7,313 nucleotides of DNA from contig JAOPZG010000485.1 in assembly GCA_025964215.1 (NCBI GenBank), positions 1 to 7,313 of the forward strand, read 5' to 3'. Shown here one piece after another: positions 1-6,110 of the stretch. Every line of letters begins with the position of its first letter. Positions within the stretch are counted from its first letter, which is position 1. The stretch is from Conexibacter sp. (lineage in GTDB: Bacteria; Actinomycetota; Thermoleophilia; Solirubrobacterales; Solirubrobacteraceae). The translations under genes and the position numbers were made by a program. The notes beneath the pieces were generated by a model that made no database searches, was not told where the DNA came from, and saw only the letters and a program-made list of their open reading frames with translations.

Positions 1-124
1 CCCAGAGGGCGAAGCCGTAGCGGCATCGCCCAGAGGGCGAAGCCGTAGCGGCATCGCCCAGAGGGCGAAGCCGTAGCGGCATCGCCCAGAGGGCGAAGCC
101 GTAGCGGCATCGCCCAGAGGGCGA
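1..124. repeat. 28-bp tandem repeat array, each unit a potential hairpin
   Basis: Four identical 28-bp units occupy 1-28, 29-56, 57-84 and 85-112. A 12-nt partial fifth copy lies at 113-124. The unit begins CCCAGAGGGCGAAGCC and ends GTAGCGGCATCG. Across each unit junction, GGGCGA-A-GCCG-TAG-CGGC-A-TCGCCC forms an imperfect palindrome: 6-bp stem, A/A mismatch, 4-bp stem, 3-nt loop. The first hairpin is at 7-31 and the rest follow every 28 bp. Because 28 is not a multiple of three, the array is unlikely to be ordinary protein repeat sequence. It starts at the window edge, so its full length is unknown. It ends 7 bp from the luxR stop codon, so luxR transcripts that read through would contain hairpins. 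There is no U-tract. The copies are exact, which suggests recent expansion by slippage or recombination. Function unknown. Confidence 0.95.
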
Positions 125-131
125 TCCCGCT

Positions 132-1220
132 CTACGAGACCGCGTGCAGCTGCGGCGGGGTCCGCACCGAGTCGCCGGCGGTCGCCGCCGCTGCCGCCGT
201 CGCGATCGCCTGCGCGCGCGAGCGCACGCCGAGCTTGCGGTGGATCCGCTCGCTGTGCTTCGCCACCGTGCGCTCGCTGATCCCCAGCGTCTCGGCGACG
301 TCCGCCGACGTGCTGCCGCGCGCGAGCTCCTGCAGGACGTCGGCCTCGCGGTGGCTGAGGCCGAGGTCGAGCAGCCCGCGATGCGAGAGCACCTGGCGCG
401 CCTCGTCGAAGAAGAGGACGTCGCCGGTGCCGCGTCCGCGGCCGCGGATGACGCGCGCGACGAGGCCGCCGCCGAGCGCCAGCGCGTGGCCGCCCTCCGG
501 CCGCTGGACCCAGTCGGTGATCGCCTGCGGCACGGTGGCGTCGTCGTGGCGGCGGATCGCCACGCCCTCGACGCGGGCGAGCGCCGCGCGACCGGCGTCG
601 GTCGCGAACGCGACCTGGCCGTCGACGTCGAGCACGACGACCGCCGAGCGCGTGTCGTCGAGCCCCTGGCGCAGGCTCTCGACCAGCGTCGCGCTGCGCT
701 GGCGCAGCTCCGCGTTGCGGTAGGCCTGGACGAGGTGCGGGCGCGCGAGGTCGAGGACGTCGCGGTCGCGCTGCGTGAAGTCCGGGCCGCCGCGCGAGAC
801 GGCGATCGCGATCACGAGGTGCTTGGGCGCGGGCAGCGCGAACGCGACCTGGTCGCGCAGGCCCATCGGCACGAAGACCTCGCGGTAGAGCTCCAGCGCC
901 TCGAGGTCGCGGCGCGAGATCACGTCGGAGAACGAGTAGGCGCGGCCGTCGCGGGTCCGGACGAAGCGTTGGTAGAGCGGGTTCTGCGCCGCGTGGCGCG
1001 CCCAGCCGGCGAGCTGCTCCTCGGGCGCGAGCGGGTCCGTGATCGTCGCCACGGGCACCCCGCCGTCGACGAGCTCGTTGTAGGCGACGAAGTCCGCCGG
1101 GAGCAGGCGGCGCAGCGCGGGCAGCACGCCCGCGCGGAACTCGGCCAGGTCCTCGGCGTCGTTCGCCTCGCCGACGAGGTCCAGCACCGCACGCACGTCG
1201 CGTTCGGAGAGACGGGCCAT
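132..1220 (-). CDS. LuxR-family transcriptional regulator with GAF/PAS-like sensor region
   Basis: This is a 362-aa predicted cytoplasmic DNA-binding regulator. The C-terminal LuxR/FixJ-type helix-turn-helix spans about residues 286-345. It shows LSHREADVLQELARG, then DVAETLGISERTVAKH and the IHRKLGVRSRAQAI recognition/dimerisation segment. The first ~170 residues look like the GAF-like region of many actinobacterial LuxR proteins, with LYREVFVPMGLRDQVAFALP at about 111-130 as a typical stretch. Residues about 175-275 resemble a degenerate PAS fold (VVVLDVDGQVAFATDAG). There is no receiver domain, so control by a small ligand or partner is more likely than phosphotransfer. The ATG start at 1220 is the first in frame, but no strong Shine-Dalgarno sequence precedes it. 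The gene is divergent from the enoyl-CoA hydratase gene across 69 bp in which I saw no convincing operator. Control of that operon is possible but unproven. The ligand cannot be inferred. The family call is secure. Confidence 0.93.
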   Translation of the reverse strand: MARLSERDVRAVLDLVGEANDAEDLAEFRAGVLPALRRLLPADFVAYNELVDGGVPVATITDPLAPEEQLAGWARHAAQNPLYQRFVRTRDGRAYSFSDVISRRDLEALELYREVFVPMGLRDQVAFALPAPKHLVIAIAVSRGGPDFTQRDRDVLDLARPHLVQAYRNAELRQRSATLVESLRQGLDDTRSAVVVLDVDGQVAFATDAGRAALARVEGVAIRRHDDATVPQAITDWVQRPEGGHALALGGGLVARVIRGRGRGTGDVLFFDEARQVLSHRGLLDLGLSHREADVLQELARGSTSADVAETLGISERTVAKHSERIHRKLGVRSRAQAIATAAAAATAGDSVRTPPQLHAVS

Positions 1221-1289
1221 GATCAGCTTTGAAGCCTATTGGGGCCGCGCCGCGGCGACCTCGACCAACGGGGGGATTAAGGTCCGCCC

Positions 1290-2057
1290 ATGTCAGAACC
1301 CGTGCACTACGAGCAGATGGGCGCCGCCGCGGTCGTGACGATCGACCGCCCGGAGCGCCGCAACGCGGTCGACGGGCCGACGGCCGAGGCGCTGCACGCG
1401 GCCTACCTCCGCTTCGAGCAGGACGACGCTGCGCGCGTGCTGGTGCTGACCGGCGCCGGCGGCGTGGCGTTCTGCGCGGGCGCCGACCTCAAGGCGGTCG
1501 ACACCTACGCCGGCCGGCTGACGCTCCCCGAGGGCCCGCTGGGCTTCACGCGGCTGACGCCGAGCAAGCCGACGATCGCCGCGATCGACGGCTTCTGCCT
1601 CGCCGGCGGGCTGGAGCTCGCGCTCTGGTGCGACCTGCGGATCGCCACGCACGCCTCGTCCTTCGGCTGCCCCGAGCGGCGCTGGGGCGTGCCGCTGATC
1701 GACGGCGGGACGCAGCGGCTGCCGCGCGTCGTCGGGCTCGGGCGCGCGCTCGACCTGATCCTGAGCGGCCGGATCGTCGACGCCGACGAGGCCTTGGCGA
1801 TGGGGCTGGTGACGGAGGTCGTCCCGACGGGCGGCGCGCTGCGGCGCGCGCTCGAGTGGGCCGAGGGGCTCGCGTCGTTCCCGCAGGAGACGATGCTCGC
1901 CGACCGCCGCGCGGCGATCGAGGGCGCCGGGCTGCCGCTGGCCGACGGGCTGGCGCTCGAGGCGGCCGCCGGTCCCGCGGTCTTCGCCGACGCCCAGGCG
2001 GGCGCGGCGCGCTTCGCGGGAGGGGAAGGGCGCGGGGGCGATGGCGCGGGCGTATAG
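1290..2057 (+). CDS. Enoyl-CoA hydratase/isomerase (crotonase) family protein
   Basis: The protein has 255 aa, the usual length for a single-domain crotonase. Family landmarks are IDRPERRNAV (18-27), FCAGADLKA (61-69, CoA/oxyanion-hole segment), GFCLAGGLELALWCDLRIA (101-119) and FGCPERRWGVPLIDGGTQRL (125-144). E109 and E129 align with the two catalytic glutamates of rat mitochondrial enoyl-CoA hydratase (E144 and E164). True hydratase activity, addition of water to trans-2-enoyl-CoA, is therefore plausible, not only isomerase or hydrolase chemistry. The C-terminus ends in a Gly/Ala-rich tail that looks poorly structured. ATG at 1290 follows an AAGG at about 1279-1282, a weak ribosome site at ordinary distance. 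The fatty acyl-CoA reductase gene begins 51 bp after the stop on the same strand, suggesting an operon acting on acyl-CoA chains. Substrate chain length is unknown; close paralogues are abundant in actinobacteria. Confidence 0.93.
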   Translation: MSEPVHYEQMGAAAVVTIDRPERRNAVDGPTAEALHAAYLRFEQDDAARVLVLTGAGGVAFCAGADLKAVDTYAGRLTLPEGPLGFTRLTPSKPTIAAIDGFCLAGGLELALWCDLRIATHASSFGCPERRWGVPLIDGGTQRLPRVVGLGRALDLILSGRIVDADEALAMGLVTEVVPTGGALRRALEWAEGLASFPQETMLADRRAAIEGAGLPLADGLALEAAAGPAVFADAQAGAARFAGGEGRGGDGAGV

Positions 2058-2095
2058 GATCGCCAACTTGGTGGGTGGGGAACCGGGTCTGAGCG

Positions 2096-2103
2096 AGGAG
2101 AGG
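2096..2103 (+). promoter_or_regulatory. Strong ribosome binding site of the acyl-CoA reductase gene
   Basis: AGGAGAGG lies just upstream of the ATG at 2109, with 8 nt between the AGGAG core and the start codon. It is the clearest Shine-Dalgarno sequence in the window. It fixes the reductase start at 2109 and suggests efficient translation independent of the upstream hydratase gene. Confidence 0.8.
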
Positions 2104-2108
2104 TCTGC

Positions 2109-4094
2109 ATGGCGTATTTCGTGACCGGAGCGACGGGCTTCATCGGTCGACATCTCGTCGAGGAGCTGCTGCGCAATCGCACCGGCGACGTGTACGTGTT
2201 GGTCCGCGAGTCCTCGCAGGACCGCTTGGCCTCCCTGATCGCCTCGTGGCCGGACGGCGCCGCGCGCGTCCATCCGGTCCTCGGCGACCTGGGCGAGCCG
2301 AAGCTCGGCGTCGACGAGGCGTGGATCGCCGAGCACCGCCGGAAGATCGACCACTTCTTCCACCTCGCGGCGATCTACGACATGACCGCCGACGACGAGC
2401 GCAACGAGAAGCTCAACGTCGAGGGCACGCGCCACGCGGTCGACCTCGCCAACGCGCTCGAGGCCGGGATCCTGCACCACACGTCCTCGGTCGCCGCCGC
2501 GGGCGCCCACCGCGGCCTGTTCCGCGAGGACATGTTCGACGAGGGCCAGAAGCTCCCCTCGCCGTACCACCGCACGAAGTTCGAGTCGGAGAAGATCGCC
2601 CGCGAGGACTCGACCGTCCCGTTCCGCGTCTACCGCCCCGCCGTCGTGGTCGGCCACTCGCAGACCGGCGTGATGGACAAGGTCGACGGCCCGTACTACT
2701 TCTTCAAGGCCATCCAGAAGATCCGCGGCTGGCTGCCCGAGTGGGCGCCGCTGATCGGCCCGGAGCTCGGCTGGACCAACATCGTGCCGGTCGATTACGT
2801 CGCCAAGGCGATGGACCACATCGCGCACGAGGACGGCCTCGACGGCCAGGCGTTCCACCTCGCCCACCCCAAGGGCCAGCGCTCGGGCGACATCCTCAAC
2901 ACGTTCGCCCGCGCCGGCCACGCGCCGCACATGGCGATGCGGATCGACAAGAAGCTCATCGACATGCTGCCCAAGGGCACGTTGTCGATGGTCATGAAGC
3001 TGCCCGCGCTGAAGGGCGTGCGCGACTCCATCCTGAAGGACTTCGGGATCCCGCCGGAGGTCGTCGAGCACGTCGGCCTCAGCTGCCAGTTCGACACGCG
3101 CGACACCGAGCGCGCGCTCGCCGGCAGCGACATCGCGGTCCCCGAGCTCGACAGCTACGCGACCAAGTTGTGGGACTACTGGGAGCGGACGCTGGACCCG
3201 GACCTCTACAAGGACCGCTCGTTCGAGCACGCCGTCAACGGCAAGACGGTGGTCATCACCGGCGCCTCGTCGGGCATCGGCCTCTCGGCGGCGATGAAGA
3301 TCGCGAAGGCCGGCGGGATCCCGATCCTGGTCGCCCGCTCGATGGACAAGCTCGAGGCGGCGCGCGACGAGATCGTGCGCGCCGGTGGCACGGCGTACGC
3401 CTACAGCGCCGACCTGAGCGCGCTGGACTCGATCGACGAGCTGGTCGAGAAGATCCTCGCCGACCACCTCTCCGTCGACATGCTGGTCAACAACGCCGGG
3501 CGCTCGATCCGGCGCTCGATCGCGCTGAGCCAGGACCGCTTCCACGACTTCGAGCGGACCGTCCAGCTCAACTACCTCGGCACGATCAAGTTGACCATGG
3601 GGTTGCTCCCGCACATGCGCGAGCGCAAGTTCGGCCACATCGTCAACGTGTCGTCGATCGGCGTGCAGACCTCGCCGCCGCGCTTCAGCGCGTACGTGGC
3701 GTCGAAGGCCGCGCTGGACGCGTGGACCCGCGTCGCGTCCTCCGAGGTCATCGGCGACAACATCACGTTCACGACCATCCACATGCCCTTGGTCCGGACG
3801 CCGATGATCGCGCCGACCAAGATCTACGACTCGTTCCCGACGATCTCGCCCGACGAGGCCGGGGACATCATCTGCGAGGCGATCCGCGCCAAGCCCAAGC
3901 AGATCAACACGCGCCTGGGCACCTTCGGCGAGGTCCTCTACGCCGTCGCGCCGAAGGCCGTCGACCAGATCCTCCACATGGCCTACAAGGTCTTCCCGGA
4001 CTCGGCGGCCGCCAAGGGCGAGTCCGACCCCAGCGAGAAGGCATCGGTCGAGCAGATCGCGATGGCGAACATCATGCGCGGCGTCCACTGGTAG
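2109..4094 (+). CDS. Two-domain SDR fatty acyl-CoA reductase (fatty alcohol-forming)
   Basis: A 661-aa protein with two complete short-chain dehydrogenase/reductase units. The N-terminal extended SDR (about 1-365, plant/insect FAR-like) has TGATGFIG at 6-13, TSS at 125-127 and catalytic YHRTK at 153-157. The C-terminal classical SDR (about 377-615, Acr1-like) has TGASSGIG at 384-391, NNAG at 461-464, N488, SS at 515-516 and catalytic YVASK at 529-533. From memory it matches the Marinobacter fatty acyl-CoA reductase Maqu_2220 in domain order, length and many stretches (DKVDGPYYFFK, RSIRRS, PMIAPTKIYDS, terminal IMRG-x-x-W), and also mycobacterial AcrA1. In that family the Acr1-like half is thought to reduce acyl-CoA to aldehyde and the N-terminal half aldehyde to alcohol, using NADPH. 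No signal peptide or clear membrane segment is visible. Both active sites look intact. Likely role: fatty alcohol for wax esters or ether lipids. It follows the hydratase gene by 51 bp. Confidence 0.92.
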   Translation: MAYFVTGATGFIGRHLVEELLRNRTGDVYVLVRESSQDRLASLIASWPDGAARVHPVLGDLGEPKLGVDEAWIAEHRRKIDHFFHLAAIYDMTADDERNEKLNVEGTRHAVDLANALEAGILHHTSSVAAAGAHRGLFREDMFDEGQKLPSPYHRTKFESEKIAREDSTVPFRVYRPAVVVGHSQTGVMDKVDGPYYFFKAIQKIRGWLPEWAPLIGPELGWTNIVPVDYVAKAMDHIAHEDGLDGQAFHLAHPKGQRSGDILNTFARAGHAPHMAMRIDKKLIDMLPKGTLSMVMKLPALKGVRDSILKDFGIPPEVVEHVGLSCQFDTRDTERALAGSDIAVPELDSYATKLWDYWERTLDPDLYKDRSFEHAVNGKTVVITGASSGIGLSAAMKIAKAGGIPILVARSMDKLEAARDEIVRAGGTAYAYSADLSALDSIDELVEKILADHLSVDMLVNNAGRSIRRSIALSQDRFHDFERTVQLNYLGTIKLTMGLLPHMRERKFGHIVNVSSIGVQTSPPRFSAYVASKAALDAWTRVASSEVIGDNITFTTIHMPLVRTPMIAPTKIYDSFPTISPDEAGDIICEAIRAKPKQINTRLGTFGEVLYAVAPKAVDQILHMAYKVFPDSAAAKGESDPSEKASVEQIAMANIMRGVHW

Positions 4095-4108
4095 GGGTCA
4101 GACCCCTT
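4094..4108. repeat. REP-like palindrome, copy 1
   Basis: GGGGTCAGACCCCTT, whose first 13 bases form the palindrome GGGGTC-A-GACCCC. It begins on the last base of the reductase stop codon. An identical copy in the same orientation starts 32 bp downstream. In either transcription direction it could form a short G/C-rich hairpin at the convergent gene ends, but with only two T residues after it a classical terminator is doubtful. From memory, the same core palindrome is scattered between genes in many GC-rich bacterial genomes; I could not check this. Confidence 0.8.
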
Positions 4109-4121
4109 GCTTCGCACGCCC

Positions 4122-4658
4122 TCAGGGGGTCAGACCCCTTGAGTCGGGTGCGCTGAGATCTGACCAGATGTCGATCATCGCCTGCTCGTGGGCGATGCCG
4201 ATGTCGAGCGCGCGGAGCTGGCCGGGCGGGATGACCGCGGCGATGTCGTCGCGGAGCGCGCGGTAGTCGGCCAGCTTGGCCTGGTGGACGGCGATCTGGT
4301 GGTCGGCGACGACCGCGGGGTCGGCGCCGAAGAAGAGCTTGAGGACGCCGGAGTCGCGCAGCTCCGGCAGTTCGTCGGGCGCGGTGTGGCGCCACGCCTG
4401 CAGGGCGGCGCGGCCGCGGTCGGTGATCGCGTAGAAGCGCCGGCGCCGGCCGGTCTCCTCGCGGCGCTCGGTGGCGTGGCCGCCGGCGACGAGGCGCTCG
4501 GGCTCGCGGTAGACCTGGGCGTGCGGCGTCGACCAGAAGTTGTCGACGCTCACGGCCATCAGCTGCTTGAGGTCGTACGGCGTGGCCTCCTGCGGCGCGG
4601 CGGCCTCGAGCAGGCCGAGCACGATGTAAGAGGTGGGCGTCAGCTTCGGGTCTTGCAA
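4122..4658 (-). CDS. PadR-family transcriptional regulator
   Basis: A 178-aa protein if translation starts at TTG (4658). The winged helix spans about residues 5-90: LTPTSYIVLGLLEAA, then TPYDLKQLM, the FW...HAQVYREPERL recognition region, and the RRRRFYAITDRGRAAL wing. A helical C-terminal domain (about 95-170) would serve dimerisation and ligand binding, as in PadR/VirR-like repressors. The TTG is chosen because it gives the family's usual short leader before LTPTSY and follows a purine-rich AAAGAGA. The next in-frame ATG lies well inside the divergent oxygenase gene. The last six residues (SRGLTP) and most of the stop region are encoded by copy 2 of the palindromic repeat, so the native C-terminus may have been altered. 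REPERL has Pro where Leu is usual. It probably represses itself and the oxygenase gene. Confidence 0.88.
   Translation of the reverse strand: MQDPKLTPTSYIVLGLLEAAAPQEATPYDLKQLMAVSVDNFWSTPHAQVYREPERLVAGGHATERREETGRRRRFYAITDRGRAALQAWRHTAPDELPELRDSGVLKLFFGADPAVVADHQIAVHQAKLADYRALRDDIAAVIPPGQLRALDIGIAHEQAMIDIWSDLSAPDSRGLTP
4126..4140. repeat. REP-like palindrome, copy 2, inside the padR 3' end
   Basis: This is an identical 15-bp copy of the repeat at 4094-4108, in the same orientation. It lies inside the padR reading frame (minus strand) and supplies its final codons, Arg-Gly-Leu-Thr-Pro with part of the preceding Ser; the TGA stop at 4122-4124 immediately follows. The 17 bp between the copies (4109-4125) are unrelated to the repeat. 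Confidence 0.82.
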
Positions 4659-4681
4659 TGGTCTCTTTCGGACGGTACCGT
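4653..4681 (+). promoter_or_regulatory. Candidate promoter of the carotenoid oxygenase gene
   Basis: TTGCAA (4653-4658) resembles a -35 box and TACCGT (4676-4681) a weak -10 box, with 17 bp between them. Transcription would begin around 4688, essentially at the ATG (4689), giving a leaderless mRNA. That fits the absence of any Shine-Dalgarno sequence before this ATG. The -10 lies inside the palindrome at 4669-4684, so a bound regulator would block it. The match is partial and found by eye only. Confidence 0.35.
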
Positions 4682-4684
4682 TCG
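4669..4684. promoter_or_regulatory. Palindromic operator candidate between padR and oxygenase genes
   Basis: ACGGTACCGT (4672-4681) is a perfect 10-bp palindrome. Allowing one mismatched pair it extends to CGGACGGTACCGTTCG (4669-4684). It is centred in the 30-bp gap between the divergent padR and oxygenase start codons. A dimeric PadR bound here would cover the likely ribosome site of padR and the likely -10 of the oxygenase gene. The sequence differs from the ATGT-N8-ACAT type known for some PadR proteins, so assignment rests on position and symmetry. Confidence 0.5.
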
Positions 4685-4688
4685 CACC

Positions 4689-6110
4689 ATGAGCATCGTA
4701 TCCGGCACGCAGACGGACCATCGGCTCGGCTTCGCCGACCAGACGGAAGAGGTGCGCGTCGACGCGCTGCCGCTGTCGGGCACCGTGCCCGAGTGGCTGC
4801 GCGGCGGCCTGGTGCGCGTCACGCCCGCGCAGATGGACTTCGCCGAGCGCTCGGTCTCCCACTGGTTCGACGGCATGGCGATGCTCAACCGCTTCGGCTT
4901 CGCCGGCGACGGCTCGGTCTCCTACGCGAGCCGCTTCCTGGACACCGACGCGCGGCGCGCGGCCCTGGCCTCCGGCGGCAAGTCGATCAACGGCTTCGCG
5001 ACCGACCCGTGCCGCTCGCTCTTCCAGCGCGTCCAGTCGCTGTTCAGCCCGGAGCTGACCGACAACGCCAACGTCAACCTCGCGCGCCTCGGCGACGAGT
5101 ACATCGCGATGACCGAGACGCCGATCCCGGTGCGCTTCGACGCCGAGACGCTGGAGACGCTCGGCCACGACAAGGGCGCGGCGGGCTTCGGGCAGATCAC
5201 GACGGCGCATCCGCACCACGATCCGGAGCGCGGCGAGCTCGTGAACTTCGCCGCGCACCTCGGCGCGAAGAGCGAGTACCGCGTCTACGCGCGGCGCTCG
5301 TCGACCGAGGCGCGGACGCTCGCGACGATGGCCGTGCGCGAGCCGTCCTACATGCACTCCTTCGCGATCACGCCGCGGTTCGCGCTGCTGATCGAGAACC
5401 CGCTCGTCGTCAACCCGCTGCGCCTGGCGGTCGGCGGCAAGGCGTTCATCAAGAACTACAAGTGGAAGCCGGAGCTGGGCGTCCGGATCCACGCGTTCGA
5501 CCGCGAGACGGGCGCGCACCACCGCACGTGGACGGCAGACCCGTTCTTCGTCTTCCACACCATCAACGCGTTCGAGGACGGCGAGGAGGTCGTGCTCGAC
5601 CTGTGCGCGCACGAGGACGCGTCGATCATCGAGCTGCTCGAGCTGGAGCGGCTGCGGTCGGGCTCGGGGCACTCGACGCTGGGCGCGCGGCCGCTGCGGC
5701 TCACCCTCGGCGCGGGCAGCGGCGTGGCGGTGGCGCGCGAGCTGGCGGACGTGGACCTGGAGCTGCCGCGGATCGCCTACCGGACGCGCAACGGGCTGCC
5801 GTACCGCTATGTCTACGGCGGCAGCGCGGGCGACGCGGCGTTCTTGAAGCGGTTGGTGAAGATCGACGTCGAGGATGGGTCGTTCGCGGTGTGGGAGGAG
5901 CCGAACGCGTGGGCCGGCGAGCCGATCTTCGTGCCGCGGCCGGGCGGCGTGGCCGAGGACGACGGCGTCGTCCTGTCGGTGGTGCTGGACGCCGACGCCG
6001 GCTCCTCGTTCCTGCTGATGCTCGACGCGGCGTCGTTCGAGGAGATCGCGCGCGCCGAGGCGCCGCACCACGTGCCGTTCGGGTTCCACGGGCAGTTCTT
6101 CAGCGCGTAG
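4689..6110 (+). CDS. Carotenoid oxygenase (carotenoid cleavage dioxygenase family)
   Basis: A 473-aa predicted non-heme Fe(II) dioxygenase that splits a C=C bond of a carotenoid or apocarotenoid into aldehydes or ketones. All four iron ligands are visible: H174 (TAHPHHD), H223 (MHSFAIT), H290 (FHTINAFE) and H467 (FGFHGQF). Their spacing is close to the 183/238/304/484 set of Synechocystis apocarotenoid oxygenase. Other landmarks are SHWFDGMAMLNRF (57-69) and EPIFVPRPGG (411-420). TDNANVN (124-130) and MTETPIP (141-147) resemble vertebrate BCO/RPE65 proteins. The position that is Lys in lignostilbene dioxygenases (LALKE) appears to be Thr142 here, which argues against a stilbene substrate. The start is the ATG at 4689, because upstream codons in frame overlap divergent padR and lack homology. 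No signal peptide; the family usually binds membranes peripherally. It is divergent from padR, its likely regulator. Exact substrate unknown. Confidence 0.92.
   Translation: MSIVSGTQTDHRLGFADQTEEVRVDALPLSGTVPEWLRGGLVRVTPAQMDFAERSVSHWFDGMAMLNRFGFAGDGSVSYASRFLDTDARRAALASGGKSINGFATDPCRSLFQRVQSLFSPELTDNANVNLARLGDEYIAMTETPIPVRFDAETLETLGHDKGAAGFGQITTAHPHHDPERGELVNFAAHLGAKSEYRVYARRSSTEARTLATMAVREPSYMHSFAITPRFALLIENPLVVNPLRLAVGGKAFIKNYKWKPELGVRIHAFDRETGAHHRTWTADPFFVFHTINAFEDGEEVVLDLCAHEDASIIELLELERLRSGSGHSTLGARPLRLTLGAGSGVAVARELADVDLELPRIAYRTRNGLPYRYVYGGSAGDAAFLKRLVKIDVEDGSFAVWEEPNAWAGEPIFVPRPGGVAEDDGVVLSVVLDADAGSSFLLMLDAASFEEIARAEAPHHVPFGFHGQFFSA

Noticed and set aside
1..124. CRISPR array
   Set aside because: The 28-bp length is CRISPR-like, but the units are directly adjacent with no spacers and no cas gene is nearby.
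144..1232. 362-codon open frame on the plus strand
   Set aside because: It mirrors the luxR gene on the opposite strand, is low in complexity (Arg/Ala/Val/Glu) and has no recognisable domain.
1221..1289. Operator or promoter between luxR and the hydratase gene
   Set aside because: Short GC palindromes such as CCGCGG occur, but none is long or well placed, and no -35/-10 pair with normal spacing was found on either strand.
1293..4088. 931-codon open frame on the minus strand
   Set aside because: It lies antisense to the hydratase and reductase genes, both with clear catalytic motifs. Its Arg/Asp/Val-rich composition is the usual shadow of GC-biased third positions.
4094..4140. Classical rho-independent terminator
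   Set aside because: The palindromes have 5-6 bp stems with tiny loops and only two T residues following, so they are better described as repeats.
4188..4688. N-terminal extension of the oxygenase into padR
   Set aside because: The frame is open upstream, but that part is antisense to padR and has no similarity to the oxygenase family, which begins around the ATG at 4689.
4659..6089. Upstream extension of padR into the oxygenase gene
   Set aside because: Only the last 178 residues of this frame show PadR homology. The rest is antisense to the carotenoid oxygenase and has shadow composition.
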